Of a stretch of 64,000 nt of DNA, positions 35,868 through 44,651 are shown one piece after another. Position 1 is the first letter of the stretch. Each line of letters begins with the position of its first letter. The notes beneath the pieces were generated by a model. The model searched no databases, had not been told where the DNA came from, and saw only the letters and a list, made by a program, of their open reading frames with translations. The DNA is from an uncultured Clostridia bacterium (GTDB taxonomy: Bacteria; Bacillota; Clostridia; Christensenellales; UBA1242): the NCBI GenBank assembly GCA_934747775.1, contig CAKVHA010000004.1, forward strand, positions 1 to 64,000, given 5' to 3'. The translations under genes and the position numbers were made by a program.

Positions 35868-36618
35868 TGTATTTTTCTAATATCTTTTTAGGAATATTTT
35901 CGGCAATAACACTATTATAATTAGATGAAAACATATTAAATGATGCTTCAACTTCGCGTTTTATGTCGTCAATAACATAAATACTAAACGCGTCCGATTT
36001 TTGTTGTTTTAGTTCGGATTTAAACTTAATAAGTAGGGTGTCTACATAAAAATTATAACTTTTATTAAATTTATCCACAATTTTTTGCATTTCAATATTT
36101 GTAAAAAAACTGTTTGCTGTTGTGCTAGGAGTGCCACTTTCCAAAACGGGATGTTTTTTAAAATAATCCACAAACACTTCAAACAAACCTTTTCCAAAAA
36201 ATGGAGTTCCAGATAGGGTGAATTCCTTTAATGCATTAGCTAGTGCAAGGTAAATATTTTTATTTCCTTTTGGAGAATACATAATGTTTGAGTTTATATT
36301 TGAAAGCACCGAAAGACGTGCAAAACCCTTTTCGTTTAAGGCTAAATCGCCAATTTTTGTGTTGGTTGCGGTTTTGTTTTCGGTTACGCATTTCAAACTT
36401 GCTTGTTTGCATGCAGACATTGGTTTTATTAAGTTGTTTTCAAGCAAAATAAGTTTTGCTTGTGTGCTTAAAGTTGGTTCTTTTGGTTCGTTATTTTTAA
36501 CAATTTCACCGTACAAATAATTGATAAGTGTGGCTTTTTTGTTAAAAAAGTTGGTTTGTAAAAAAATAATTTGCCAAATTGAATCCACAATTAAGTCTTC
36601 CAAACGACTTTCTTCCAT
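35854..36618 (-). CDS. Hypothetical protein, 254 aa
   Basis: No family recognised. It is predicted soluble and mostly helical. A segment about 145-170 (SGTPFFGKGLFEVFVDYFKK) is the most conserved-looking part, and the C-terminal third is helical with Lys/Ser/Asn-rich sequence. AAGGAG is 6 nt before the ATG, with a strong promoter TTGACT-17-TATAAT upstream. It is a single-gene unit divergent from rplJ-rplL. Its last codons form part of its own terminator. Confidence 0.72.
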   Translation of the reverse strand: MEESRLEDLIVDSIWQIIFLQTNFFNKKATLINYLYGEIVKNNEPKEPTLSTQAKLILLENNLIKPMSACKQASLKCVTENKTATNTKIGDLALNEKGFARLSVLSNINSNIMYSPKGNKNIYLALANALKEFTLSGTPFFGKGLFEVFVDYFKKHPVLESGTPSTTANSFFTNIEMQKIVDKFNKSYNFYVDTLLIKFKSELKQQKSDAFSIYVIDDIKREVEASFNMFSSNYNSVIAENIPKKILEKYSQQN

Positions 36619-36635
36619 TTCATTCTCCTTAATTA

Positions 36636-36664
36636 ATTATATGTTACTATTTAGGTTAAGTCAA
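36636..36664 (-). promoter_or_regulatory. Promoter of the 254-aa orphan gene
   Basis: Minus-strand TTGACT (36659-36664), 17 bp, TATAAT (36636-36641). Confidence 0.88.
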
Positions 36665-36736
36665 ATTTTTTAAGCGGCTTTTTAACATAATTTATTATAT
36701 GAAAACATTATTTTTTATTATATTTTAAAAAAAGTC

Positions 36737-36765
36737 TTGACTTATTAAAAATAATAGGGTACAAT
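36737..36765 (+). promoter_or_regulatory. rplJL promoter
   Basis: TTGACT (36737-36742), 17 bp, TACAAT (36760-36765), with an L10 leader following. Confidence 0.88.
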
Positions 36766-36785
36766 ATACGCGTAAATTAAATAAT

Positions 36786-36890
36786 TTAGCGCCAAAGACA
36801 GCAAGTGCAAAAGTAAATCTTGCCGAGGAGTTATAACGATATAAATAGATTTTTATGTCCTTATGCTTTTGGCGTAAGGATTTTTTGTTT
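36786..36890 (+). ncRNA. Ribosomal protein L10 leader
   Basis: The sequence runs from a TTTAGCGCCAAAGACAGCAAG segment to CTTGCCGAGGAG, the layout of the L10(L12)4-binding leader found ahead of rplJ in Firmicutes. It then continues to a terminator-like hairpin. Binding of excess L10-L12 complex is known in that family to repress rplJL; here the hairpin suggests control by premature termination. Confidence 0.85.
36859..36886 (+). terminator. Attenuator in the rplJL leader
   Basis: CCTTATGC (36859-36866) pairs with GCGTAAGG (36872-36879, one wobble) and is followed by T6, 34 bp before rplJ. Confidence 0.8.
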
Positions 36891-36919
36891 ACAAAAACAA
36901 TTTAAAAAGGAGAAATAAG

Positions 36920-37411
36920 GTGAGCGCAAATAAAGAAAACAAAAAACAGATTGTTGCTGGATTAGTTGAAACTTTTAAAGACGCTAAATCGATGATTTTT
37001 GTAGACTATCGTGGTCTTACTGTTTCGGAAGATACTGCTATGAGAAAATCTTTCCGTACAGAAAATGTTAAGTACAGAGTTTGCAAAAACAATCTATTTA
37101 AACTTGCTTTAAAAGAACTTGGCATCAATAACTTTGACGAAAAACAATTTGAAGGCACAACAGCCGTTGTTTTTGGTGAAGACGAAGTTAACCCAGCAAA
37201 ATTGTTTTGCAAGTCTAAAAAAGACTTTGGCAAAATGGAAGTGAAATTTGGCATTGTTAATGGCGAAATTATGGACAAGACTCAAGTAGAAGCTTTAGCA
37301 AAAGTTCCTACAAAACCTGTACTTATTGCTATGTTGCTTGGTACACTTCAAGGCCCTATTTCTGCTTTCGCTAGGGCATTAAATCAAATAGCAGAAAAAG
37401 AACAAAATTAA
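36920..37411 (+). CDS. rplJ: 50S ribosomal protein L10
   Basis: L10, 163 residues, base of the L7/L12 stalk. It begins at a GTG codon 7 nt after AAGGAG and reads [17 protein letters not shown]. The rRNA-binding domain shows [11 protein letters not shown] and [14 protein letters not shown], and the C-terminal helix that holds L12 ends [11 protein letters not shown]. The leader ahead of it is the typical autoregulatory element. It is followed by rplL after 29 bp. Confidence 0.96.
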   Translation: MSANKENKKQIVAGLVETFKDAKSMIFVDYRGLTVSEDTAMRKSFRTENVKYRVCKNNLFKLALKELGINNFDEKQFEGTTAVVFGEDEVNPAKLFCKSKKDFGKMEVKFGIVNGEIMDKTQVEALAKVPTKPVLIAMLLGTLQGPISAFARALNQIAEKEQN

Positions 37412-37440
37412 TTTTTAAAAAAAATCGGAGGAAATTTAAA

Positions 37441-37815
37441 ATGGCAGATTTAAAGAAATTTGTAGACGAAATTAAAGGCTTAACTGTATTAGAAGTTAGC
37501 GAATTAGTAAAAATGTTAGAAGAAGAGTTCGGCGTTAGCGCAGCTGCTCCTGTAGCAATGGCTGCTGCTCCTGCTGGCGAAGCTGCTGCTGCAGCTGAAG
37601 AAAAAACTGAATTCAACGTTGTATTGAAGGAAGTTGGCCCTAATAAAATTGCTGTTATTAAGGCTGTTAAAGAAATCACAGGTCTTGGTCTTGGCGAAGC
37701 TAAGGCTATGGTTGACGGTGCTCCTGCAACCATTAAAGAAAATGTTCATACCGAAGACGCTAAAGCTATGGAAGCTAAACTTAAAGAAGCTGGCGCTGTA
37801 GTAGAACTTAAATAA
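37441..37815 (+). CDS. rplL: 50S ribosomal protein L7/L12
   Basis: L7/L12, 124 residues. It has the dimerising N-terminal helices ([18 protein letters not shown]), an alanine/glutamate hinge near residues 36-55, and a C-terminal domain with [20 protein letters not shown] and [15 protein letters not shown] for binding elongation factors. AAATCGGAGGA precedes the ATG. It is second in rplJ-rplL, ended by a terminator, and rpoBC do not follow. Confidence 0.97.
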   Translation: MADLKKFVDEIKGLTVLEVSELVKMLEEEFGVSAAAPVAMAAAPAGEAAAAAEEKTEFNVVLKEVGPNKIAVIKAVKEITGLGLGEAKAMVDGAPATIKENVHTEDAKAMEAKLKEAGAVVELK

Positions 37816-37840
37816 TTCTGTTTTTAAAATGTTTTTAAAA

Positions 37841-37870
37841 AAATCACCTAATTTAGGTGATTTTTTCTTT
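37841..37870 (+). terminator. rplJL terminator
   Basis: AAATCACCT / AGGTGATTT, 9-bp perfect stem with 5-nt loop and T-run. The rest of the gap to 38047 is AT-rich without visible features. Confidence 0.9.
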
Positions 37871-38047
37871 AAATGTACTGCTTTAAAATATATAATCAAT
37901 ATTCTTTTATTTCCATAATCAATATGTTTTTAATTTTCTGTAATCAAAATATTATGCTTTTATATTTAAAAATAGGGTTGTTTTATTATGTTAATCCACA
38001 ATTAAAATAAAATTTTTGACCGCTTAAAAATTAAAACAACTAACTTT

Positions 38048-38371
38048 TTATTGCTTTATAAAAGTTATGCAGTCGGCTTCTTTGGGTGCGGTGTTTTGAA
38101 TAGTTATACCATTTGCAAAACACTTGCCTTTGCGATTAAAAAGACACTTCGCTTTGCACTCAATATCCACACTTTTGTTGTGTCTGTATGCGTGAATGTC
38201 TGGTTTTTTATTAAACATATCGCGGCTTACATCTTGTTTTTGACTTTCGTCTAGATTTTTTGATTTTTCGTACGATATGCATTCAGTGCTGCTGCTTACA
38301 TTAATGCCGCGTTTTGTGCAAGAGTAGCGGTCGTTGTTTACACAATCTAATTTTCTACATTTTAAATCCAT
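38048..38371 (-). CDS. Small Cys-rich protein with two DUF1540-like repeats
   Basis: A 107-residue protein of two similar halves. The first is LKCRKLDCVNNDRYSCTKRG-IN-V then TECISYE; the second is IECKAKCLFNRKGKCFANGITI then DCITFIK. Each has four cysteines in the C-x(3-4)-C-x(6-7)-C-x(11-13)-C order seen in DUF1540, a probable metal-binding domain common in Clostridia (role unknown). A charged linker of about 25 residues joins them. AAAGGA precedes the ATG. It is divergent from rplI. Confidence 0.7.
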   Translation of the reverse strand: MDLKCRKLDCVNNDRYSCTKRGINVSSSTECISYEKSKNLDESQKQDVSRDMFNKKPDIHAYRHNKSVDIECKAKCLFNRKGKCFANGITIQNTAPKEADCITFIKQ

Positions 38372-38401
38372 AATAATTTCCTTTATTTCTTTGTATTATT
38401 A

Positions 38402-38430
38402 TTGACTTTTTTGCTTAAAAATATTACACT
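38402..38430 (+). promoter_or_regulatory. rplI promoter
   Basis: TTGACT (38402-38407), 17 bp, TACACT (38425-38430). Confidence 0.85.
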
Positions 38431-38453
38431 AAATTATCAAAAGAGAGGTGTTT

Positions 38454-38894
38454 ATGAAAGTAGTTTTACTTAAAGACCTTAAAGGCAAAGGTAAAAAAGG
38501 CGATGTTGTTAATGTTAACGACGGCTATGCACGAAACTTTTTAGTTCCTAATGGCTACGCTATTATTGGTACATCTATGGCGCTAAACGAAGCAAAACAA
38601 GCTAAGGACGCCAGCGCATATCACGAAGAACAAAACAGGCTAAAAGCTCAAGAACTTGCAAAAGTAATGAAGGGGCAAAAGGTTGTTATTGCAGTAAAAA
38701 GCGGGGCAAATGGCAAAATTTTTGGCAGTGTTACAAACAAAGAAATAGCAGCGGGCTTAGAAAAATTGGGCTACGATGTGGATAAAAAGAAAATAGAAAT
38801 AGACCAAATAAAAACACTTGGAACATACACAGTTAAGGTTAAACTTTACACTGGCATTACCACAGATATTGTTGTGGAAGTGGTAGGTGAATAA
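38454..38894 (+). CDS. rplI: 50S ribosomal protein L9
   Basis: L9, 146 residues. It begins [19 protein letters not shown] and continues [13 protein letters not shown], the N-terminal rRNA-binding domain, joined by a long helix to a C-terminal domain (residues about 80-146). The start at 38454 follows GAGAGG; the GTG six bases upstream lies inside that site. Here it stands alone, without the rpsF-ssb-rpsR or dnaB neighbours usual for L9. Confidence 0.96.
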   Translation: MKVVLLKDLKGKGKKGDVVNVNDGYARNFLVPNGYAIIGTSMALNEAKQAKDASAYHEEQNRLKAQELAKVMKGQKVVIAVKSGANGKIFGSVTNKEIAAGLEKLGYDVDKKKIEIDQIKTLGTYTVKVKLYTGITTDIVVEVVGE

Positions 38895-38901
38895 TTAAAT
38901 T

Positions 38902-38951
38902 ACACCATATGGAAATACGAAAGTATTAGTACACCCATATGGTGTTTTTTT
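38902..38951 (+). terminator. rplI terminator (long stem)
   Basis: ACACCATATGG (38902-38912) pairs perfectly with CCATATGGTGT (38935-38945), enclosing a small AATAC/GTATT hairpin, then T7. The same CCATATG motif recurs in the terminator at 58338. Confidence 0.9.
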
Positions 38952-39086
38952 GTATCCAAGTAAAAATTATGTTTTTAAACAACATTAAACAAATAAATTG
39001 CAATAATGTGGTTGATTTTTCTTTTAAAAAAACTTAAAACATATTATAATACTTAATAGTATATTATATATAATAAGGAACAAAAA

Positions 39087-40274
39087 ATGGAACAAGGAAA
39101 ACTAAACATTGGCATATTTATAGACACTTTTTTTCCTATGGTAGATGGGGTAGTTAGTGTTGTGGATAACTACGCAAGGCTGCTTAGCGAGCGTGCTAAT
39201 GTAACTGTTTTTACAATAAAAACAAAAAAACAATTTGACGATAGTAAATTACCATACAAGGTTGTAAGATGTAAATCTGTAAAAGTGCTTAATTTAGATT
39301 ACTCGCTAGGAATGCCACAGTTTGACGAAAAATTTAAAAAGGAAGTAAAAAACGCAGACCTAGACATTGTGCATATTCACTCACCATTTTCAATTGGTAA
39401 AATGGGCTTAAAATATGCAAAAAGGCACAAAATTCCTGTGGTTGCAACATTGCATAGTCAGTTTGAAAAAGATTTTTATAGGTCTACAAAATCAAAATTT
39501 CTTACAAAAATTTTGCTAAAAAAGATTATGAAAGTGTTTAATGGCTGCAACGAAGCTTGGGCTGTTAATGGCGAAGTAGCAAAAGTTTTTAAAGACTACG
39601 GGATAAAAATAAAAACAATAGTTATGAACAACGCCACCGATATGGAATATATGCCAGAAGTGGATAAAGCAGTTTTGGAAAAATATGGAGTAGATGAAAA
39701 CAAACTTAACTTTTTGTTTGTTGGCAGGATTAACGCTTTAAAAAATATTTACTTTACTGCAGATGTTATGGAAAATTTAAAAAACAAAGGTTTTGACTTT
39801 GTTATGAACTTTGTTGGTGGTGGACAAGACTTTGAACATCTAAAGAAATATATTGAAGAAAAAGGTGTTGGTGACTGTGTAAAACTGCTTGGTCCAATTA
39901 AGGATAGGCACGAACTTGCCACAATGTATAGGGTAGCAAAACTATTTGTGTTTCCTTCACTTTACGATTGTAGTTCAATAGTTCAAATTGAAGCATCAAG
40001 TCAAAAAACCCCAGCAATATTTATAGAGCACGCTGTTACGGCAGAGAATGTTGAGAACAATGTAAACGGATATTTGTGTGAAGAAAGTGTAGATAAATTT
40101 GCAGACAAAATTATTGAAATTTTCAAAGACGAAAACTTGTATAACAAGGTGGCAGAAAATTGTTATAAAACTTTATATGTTAATTGGAAAACAAAAATTA
40201 GCGAAGTTTATGATAAATACATAGAATTAGTAATAAACAACAAAGCAAATAATATTAAAAAGAATAATAAATAA
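39087..40274 (+). CDS. GT4 glycosyltransferase, probable diacylglycerol glucosyltransferase
   Basis: Cytoplasmic GT-B enzyme, 395 residues. The N-terminal domain begins NIGIFIDTFFPMVDGVVSVV and holds DIVHIHSPFSIG, the acceptor-domain features of 1,2-diacylglycerol glucosyltransferases. The C-terminal domain has FLFVGRINALKN (donor site) and VFPSLYDCSSIVQIEASS, a D-x7-E version of the family's E-x7-E. It is the first gene of a three-gene run with a membrane protein and an LtaS-like enzyme, so the likely job is making the glycolipid anchor of lipoteichoic acid (inference). AAGGAA precedes the ATG; two TATAAT boxes at 39045 and 39069 have poor -35 boxes. Confidence 0.82.
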   Translation: MEQGKLNIGIFIDTFFPMVDGVVSVVDNYARLLSERANVTVFTIKTKKQFDDSKLPYKVVRCKSVKVLNLDYSLGMPQFDEKFKKEVKNADLDIVHIHSPFSIGKMGLKYAKRHKIPVVATLHSQFEKDFYRSTKSKFLTKILLKKIMKVFNGCNEAWAVNGEVAKVFKDYGIKIKTIVMNNATDMEYMPEVDKAVLEKYGVDENKLNFLFVGRINALKNIYFTADVMENLKNKGFDFVMNFVGGGQDFEHLKKYIEEKGVGDCVKLLGPIKDRHELATMYRVAKLFVFPSLYDCSSIVQIEASSQKTPAIFIEHAVTAENVENNVNGYLCEESVDKFADKIIEIFKDENLYNKVAENCYKTLYVNWKTKISEVYDKYIELVINNKANNIKKNNK

Positions 40275-40276
40275 TT

Positions 40277-41467
40277 ATGAAAAAAACAACATTAAAACCC
40301 GTTATAAAAAATGGAAAAAGGGTAAAAAAATTTAATAGCAAAAGCTACTACTTTGTGTTAAAGACACATAACAATATGGTTTCTGACAAAAAAATAGTAG
40401 TTGATGACAAAAAGAAGAAAAAGAAGACAACTTGGATTTTTTTGGTGTGCAACATTGTAATTGTTGCTGCAATTTTAATTTATCAACTTTGCTTTCACGA
40501 AACTAAGCCTCTAAGCGAGCTTTTTGCCGAAAAACCATATTACAGGTTTTTGTGGATTTCGCTTGGTGCAATGGCTTTGTTTTATGTTTGCGAGGCGATT
40601 TGCTATAGTATGATAAACAGAAGAACAATAGGCAAATTTGATTTTGGGTTAGGGTTAAAAACCGCATTTACAGGTAAGTATTGGGATAGCCTTACTCCGT
40701 TTGGTTCTGGCGGGCAACTTGCACAAATTGCGTATATTAGAAGTGAAGGGTATAAGGGCAATGAAGCAACAAGCATTGTGGTTGGTAAATATGTGTTTTT
40801 TGAATTTGCGTTTGTGACGCTAGGAATTGTTACGCTATGTTTACCTTGCGAGTTGTTTGAATATGCGGTGGTTGTAAAGTGGCTAGCATTTGCTGGTGTT
40901 ATGATTAATCTTATTATAACCGTGTTTATAACTCTAGTTTCTTTAAATCGCAAAATTTGTGCAGTGCTTGTTGTGGGCGGATTAAAACTTTTGCATAAAA
41001 TGAAAATTGTTAAAAACTACAACAAGGCATTGTTTAATAGTTTAAGGTTTATCCATAATTATCAAGTTAGTATAAAAACCTTTGCTAAAAAACCATTTTT
41101 GGTTATAGGTGAAATCTTTTTTAATGCACTAGGTTTAATTCTAATGGCGCTAGTAAGTTATTTAATATATTTGGCATTTAACTATGGCCCAAATGTTACA
41201 TTAGAATATGACCCAGTTCAAATAATACTAATGTCGTTTTTGTGTCAGTATGCAACCACATTTATTCCAATCCCTGGTGGTAGTGGCGCGGCGGAAGTTT
41301 CGTTTGTGGCAATGTTTAGCAAGCTATTTAAAGAAGGCTCAACTTTCTGGGCTTTACTATTCTGGCGACTATTCACATATTACTTGTTTATAGTTGTGGG
41401 TTTTGTATTTACCCTATTAGACCCTGTAATTAAAAAACGTAAAATGCAAAAACTAATGACAAGGTAG
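40277..41467 (+). CDS. LPG-synthase-TM (UPF0104) family membrane protein
   Basis: A 396-residue membrane protein with about seven or eight hydrophobic helices. It carries the family motif IPIPGGSGAAEVSF (near residue 335) and KTAFTGKYWDSLTPFGSGGQ (residues about 130-150), as in the N-terminal flippase-like part of MprF. It has no aminoacyl-transferase domain. The first 55 residues are basic and probably cytoplasmic. It starts 2 bp after the GT4 stop without a clear ribosome site, suggesting coupled translation. A role in moving the glycolipid across the membrane is inferred from its position between the GT4 and LtaS-like genes. Confidence 0.82.
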   Translation: MKKTTLKPVIKNGKRVKKFNSKSYYFVLKTHNNMVSDKKIVVDDKKKKKKTTWIFLVCNIVIVAAILIYQLCFHETKPLSELFAEKPYYRFLWISLGAMALFYVCEAICYSMINRRTIGKFDFGLGLKTAFTGKYWDSLTPFGSGGQLAQIAYIRSEGYKGNEATSIVVGKYVFFEFAFVTLGIVTLCLPCELFEYAVVVKWLAFAGVMINLIITVFITLVSLNRKICAVLVVGGLKLLHKMKIVKNYNKALFNSLRFIHNYQVSIKTFAKKPFLVIGEIFFNALGLILMALVSYLIYLAFNYGPNVTLEYDPVQIILMSFLCQYATTFIPIPGGSGAAEVSFVAMFSKLFKEGSTFWALLFWRLFTYYLFIVVGFVFTLLDPVIKKRKMQKLMTR

Positions 41468-41510
41468 ATTATGTAATTTTTTACATCAACCTTTTAAGGA
41501 AAAATTTTTA

Positions 41511-43670
41511 ATGGAGTATGGTTTTAATGAAAAAAAACTCAATAATGAAATACTTAGAGATTGCTTAATAACATTCTGTTTTTTATTGAGTTCTGTTTTA
41601 CTAGAAACCATAACTTTTTTGCGTCTTGGTTTTGGATGCGCCCCAAAATACATTGGCTTTAATGTTGTGTTTTGGATGAGTGTTGTGCTGTTTTTTGCGG
41701 CGTTCCCTGCGATTGTAAAGGTTGTTGGGTTTTCAATTATTTTAATTTTGCAATTAGCAATAAATTTTATAAACACAAGCTACTTTTATGTTAATGGCAA
41801 TTTGTTTGATCTAGAAACAACTTTGCAAGCAAAAAATGGTATTCAAGTTGCAACCCCAGATGTTTTTGATTTAAAAATACTTGCTGTTATGCTGGCAATT
41901 GTGATAATAACCGTTGTTGGATTTATATTAATTTTTGCCTTTTTAAGACCTAAAAAGGGCGAAAAGATAAAGCGTAATGTAATTGCATTAGTAGTTGTTT
42001 TGTTATCGGCATATATTGTGGGTGGAATTGGAAACAACATTGCTGTTTCTTCACTAAAAACTCAAAAGTACAACTTTGATGTGTGGAATGGGGTGGAACT
42101 AAATAATGCAATAACAAGTAATGACATTAAAAATACCGCCAACACTCTTGCAAGTGAAAGGTATTTGTATGATAATCTTGACAATAAGTTTTCGGCGTTA
42201 AAAAAGTTTGGTACATTAGGATATTATTCTAAAAACTTTTTAAAAATTTTGGACGGGACAAAGAAAGCGGACGAAAATAGCGAAATTGAAAAGACAATTC
42301 GCTATATTAACAACGGCGGCCTTGCCACCATACAAATGGGGACAAGTGGTGGAAACAACTGTATCACTATATTGCTAGAAAGCGCGTCGTGGTGGGGAAT
42401 AGACCCGTACACAACGCCTACGCTGTATGCGTTGTCGTCACTAGCTAGTGATGAGCTAATCTTAAATAACGATTTAAAGTTTATTGCCAACAACACACTA
42501 AAACTTAAAAACTACTATAGTAGAAGTGCAACCAATGTTAGCGAACAACTTATGGTTGTGGGCAGCTTTCCAACAACAAATACGCCTTATTATAAGTTGT
42601 ATAGCGATGATGTAAAAAATATGAATTTTAATTATTCACTGCCAAATCTTTTAAAGCAGATTAATCCTGATATTTCAACCACATATATTCATCCTAGCAC
42701 AAAAGAAATATATATGCGCCACATAACAATGGATGCGTTTGGTTTTGATAAGGCGTATTTTTTAGAGGATATGGAAGGTCTTAAGAAAAAACCAGATAAT
42801 TTTTATAATTTGGCGCTAGATAACGAGTTTTTTGATGCGGAAATAGATAGAATTTTGCCGGATACAGAAAGCACTTTTTATACACACATCACGTCGCTAA
42901 CAACGCACGGCTCGTACTTAAATAAAGACAAAACAAATACCAAAAACCTAATGCCTTTCACCGAAAAACTTGTTGAAAACTATGATAAGGTTTTAAGTTA
43001 TTATAAAGCTGCAATGCCAGATTTACATTTTCCCCAAAAAGGTGCTGGAGACTTTTACACCGAGTTTATAAACTACAAATCGGCATATATGAGTCTAGAT
43101 AAAGGGTTGGAAATTTTGTTTAAAACATTAAAACAGAAAAAATTGCTAGAAAACACCACAATTTGTATGTTTTCCGACCATTATGCTTATTACAACGACA
43201 TTTCGCTACAAATTTATGGATATAAACATTCCGATTTTGTTCACCCAGAATTATACAATATTCCAGCCTTTATTTTTGATACAAAATTGGCAAACAAGCT
43301 TACAAACAACCACACAAACAATCAAAAACTATATGATACATCGTTTGCTTTGCCGGAGTCACTTCTTCCTACACTGCTAGATGTTTTGGATATTAATTAC
43401 AACCCAAGCTATTATTTTGGAGTGTCAATTTGGGATGAAAACAATAATCATAATGTCCAAATTTCATATTTGGGTGGCGTGCTTAACGAAAACTTTTTCT
43501 CTTGGGACGTGTTCACAATTGAAAATCCATACGACTACACCGAACTTGACTATCTTGGAAAACGCTATCAATTTTTCTGTGACAGCATTTACAAGTACAC
43601 AAAAGCTAAATTTTTAGACAATATGTATACTTACAACGAAAAAATATTTAGTCAGATTAAGGTGGGATAG
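41511..43670 (+). CDS. LtaS-like phosphoglycerol transferase (sulfatase fold)
   Basis: A 719-residue enzyme with about five N-terminal membrane helices (residues about 15-180) and an extracellular alkaline-phosphatase-fold domain. Visible catalytic features are the metal ligand E290 in ITILLESAS, the likely nucleophile T341 in SATNVSEQLM (aligned by eye with LtaS Thr300), H466 in LTTHGSY, and D556/H557 in MFSDHYAYY. It polymerises glycerol phosphate from phosphatidylglycerol in the LtaS family. Position after a GT4 and a membrane protein supports lipoteichoic acid synthesis. The metal and nucleophile spacing are as in LtaS, but the sequence is diverged, so a related transferase is possible. 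Confidence 0.8.
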   Translation: MEYGFNEKKLNNEILRDCLITFCFLLSSVLLETITFLRLGFGCAPKYIGFNVVFWMSVVLFFAAFPAIVKVVGFSIILILQLAINFINTSYFYVNGNLFDLETTLQAKNGIQVATPDVFDLKILAVMLAIVIITVVGFILIFAFLRPKKGEKIKRNVIALVVVLLSAYIVGGIGNNIAVSSLKTQKYNFDVWNGVELNNAITSNDIKNTANTLASERYLYDNLDNKFSALKKFGTLGYYSKNFLKILDGTKKADENSEIEKTIRYINNGGLATIQMGTSGGNNCITILLESASWWGIDPYTTPTLYALSSLASDELILNNDLKFIANNTLKLKNYYSRSATNVSEQLMVVGSFPTTNTPYYKLYSDDVKNMNFNYSLPNLLKQINPDISTTYIHPSTKEIYMRHITMDAFGFDKAYFLEDMEGLKKKPDNFYNLALDNEFFDAEIDRILPDTESTFYTHITSLTTHGSYLNKDKTNTKNLMPFTEKLVENYDKVLSYYKAAMPDLHFPQKGAGDFYTEFINYKSAYMSLDKGLEILFKTLKQKKLLENTTICMFSDHYAYYNDISLQIYGYKHSDFVHPELYNIPAFIFDTKLANKLTNNHTNNQKLYDTSFALPESLLPTLLDVLDINYNPSYYFGVSIWDENNNHNVQISYLGGVLNENFFSWDVFTIENPYDYTELDYLGKRYQFFCDSIYKYTKAKFLDNMYTYNEKIFSQIKVG

Positions 43671-43774
43671 TGTGTAAATACGCTGGTTGGCATACGGTTT
43701 AATATTGAAAATTAATAAATTAAAAAATACAAAGAAATACTTAACAAAAGGATTAATTAAGTTTGTAATTTAAA

Positions 43775-43805
43775 AAAAGATAACATATCGTTATCTTTTT
43801 TTTTC
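43775..43805. terminator. Bidirectional terminator after the LtaS-like gene
   Basis: AAAGATAAC (43777-43785) pairs with GTTATCTTT (43790-43798), A-run before and T-run after. The rest of the 43671-43902 gap contains only an inverted repeat TGGCTTAA/TTAAGCCA (43841-43874) without a T-run. Confidence 0.88.
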
Positions 43806-43902
43806 TTTTTAAATTGTTTTAAATGTAAACTAGTGTTTTATGGCTTAACTATAAATAATTGTAGTATTAAGCCAATTAATAAAAAGTGCTAATGCTTAAA
43901 GA

Positions 43903-44640
43903 TTAGTTTTTGTTTTTTCCGCCACCAAATATTCCTAGAAAGTAAAACAAAATTCTTAAAAAGTTTAGTAAGCTTATTAGTGTGCTAGCAACATATGTAA
44001 GTGCTGCTGCGCTTAGTACTGTTCTTGATTGATTTGTTTCGGTAGGGGTTAGTATGGCATTTTTTGAGAGTATTGCTACTGCACGATTGCTTGCATTGTA
44101 TTCAACAGGCAGTGTGATAATACTTATTAAAAAACTTAATACAAAGCTTAGAATGGCAAACAATATTATGCCCATACTTATAAATGGGATTAGCGAAAAG
44201 GTAATAATGCTAATAATAATTAGTGGTATTAGCATTGATGAGCTAAAGTTGCAAAGCTTTATTGTAAAAAGCCTTAATTTTAGCGGAAAGTAGTTTGTGT
44301 GATTTTGAATTGCGTGCCCAACTTCGTGAGCAGCTACTCCAATTGAGCCTACGCTAGTGCTATCGTACACTTCTTCCGACAAAGAAACCTTTTTTGTGCG
44401 AGGATCAAAATTATCGGTAAGGTTGCCGTTTATTTTAACAACTTCAACATCGCTTATCCCTGCATTTTGTAACATTTCCTTTGCAACTTCTGCTGCGGTT
44501 TTCCCATTTTGGCTAGGCACTTTTTTAAATGTATTAAAAACTTTTGTTACTCTTGATTGAGCCCATATGGCAAAAATCATAGCCGGCAAAAGTAATGCCG
44601 TAAAAATTATGTATCCGTATTTAAGTAAAAATTCCCACAT
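43903..44640 (-). CDS. YugP-type membrane zinc metallopeptidase (copy 1)
   Basis: A 245-residue membrane protein of the Zn_peptidase_2 family. It has one N-terminal helix (residues about 9-27), the zinc motif HEVGH at 105-109, then a hydrophobic stretch of two or three helices (residues about 130-180), then PVEYNASNRAVAIL with the Glu/Asn that completes this family's site. Its substrate is unknown. It is downstream of a second paralogue by 11 bp with AAGGAG before the ATG, so the two are one operon and possibly work together or as a heteromer. Confidence 0.85.
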   Translation of the reverse strand: MWEFLLKYGYIIFTALLLPAMIFAIWAQSRVTKVFNTFKKVPSQNGKTAAEVAKEMLQNAGISDVEVVKINGNLTDNFDPRTKKVSLSEEVYDSTSVGSIGVAAHEVGHAIQNHTNYFPLKLRLFTIKLCNFSSSMLIPLIIISIITFSLIPFISMGIILFAILSFVLSFLISIITLPVEYNASNRAVAILSKNAILTPTETNQSRTVLSAAALTYVASTLISLLNFLRILFYFLGIFGGGKNKN

Positions 44641-44651
44641 ATTTTTTCTCC

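Noticed and set aside
43841..43874. Inverted repeat TGGCTTAA/TTAAGCCA as a terminator
   Set aside because: No T-run on either strand; a good bidirectional terminator already lies at 43775-43805.
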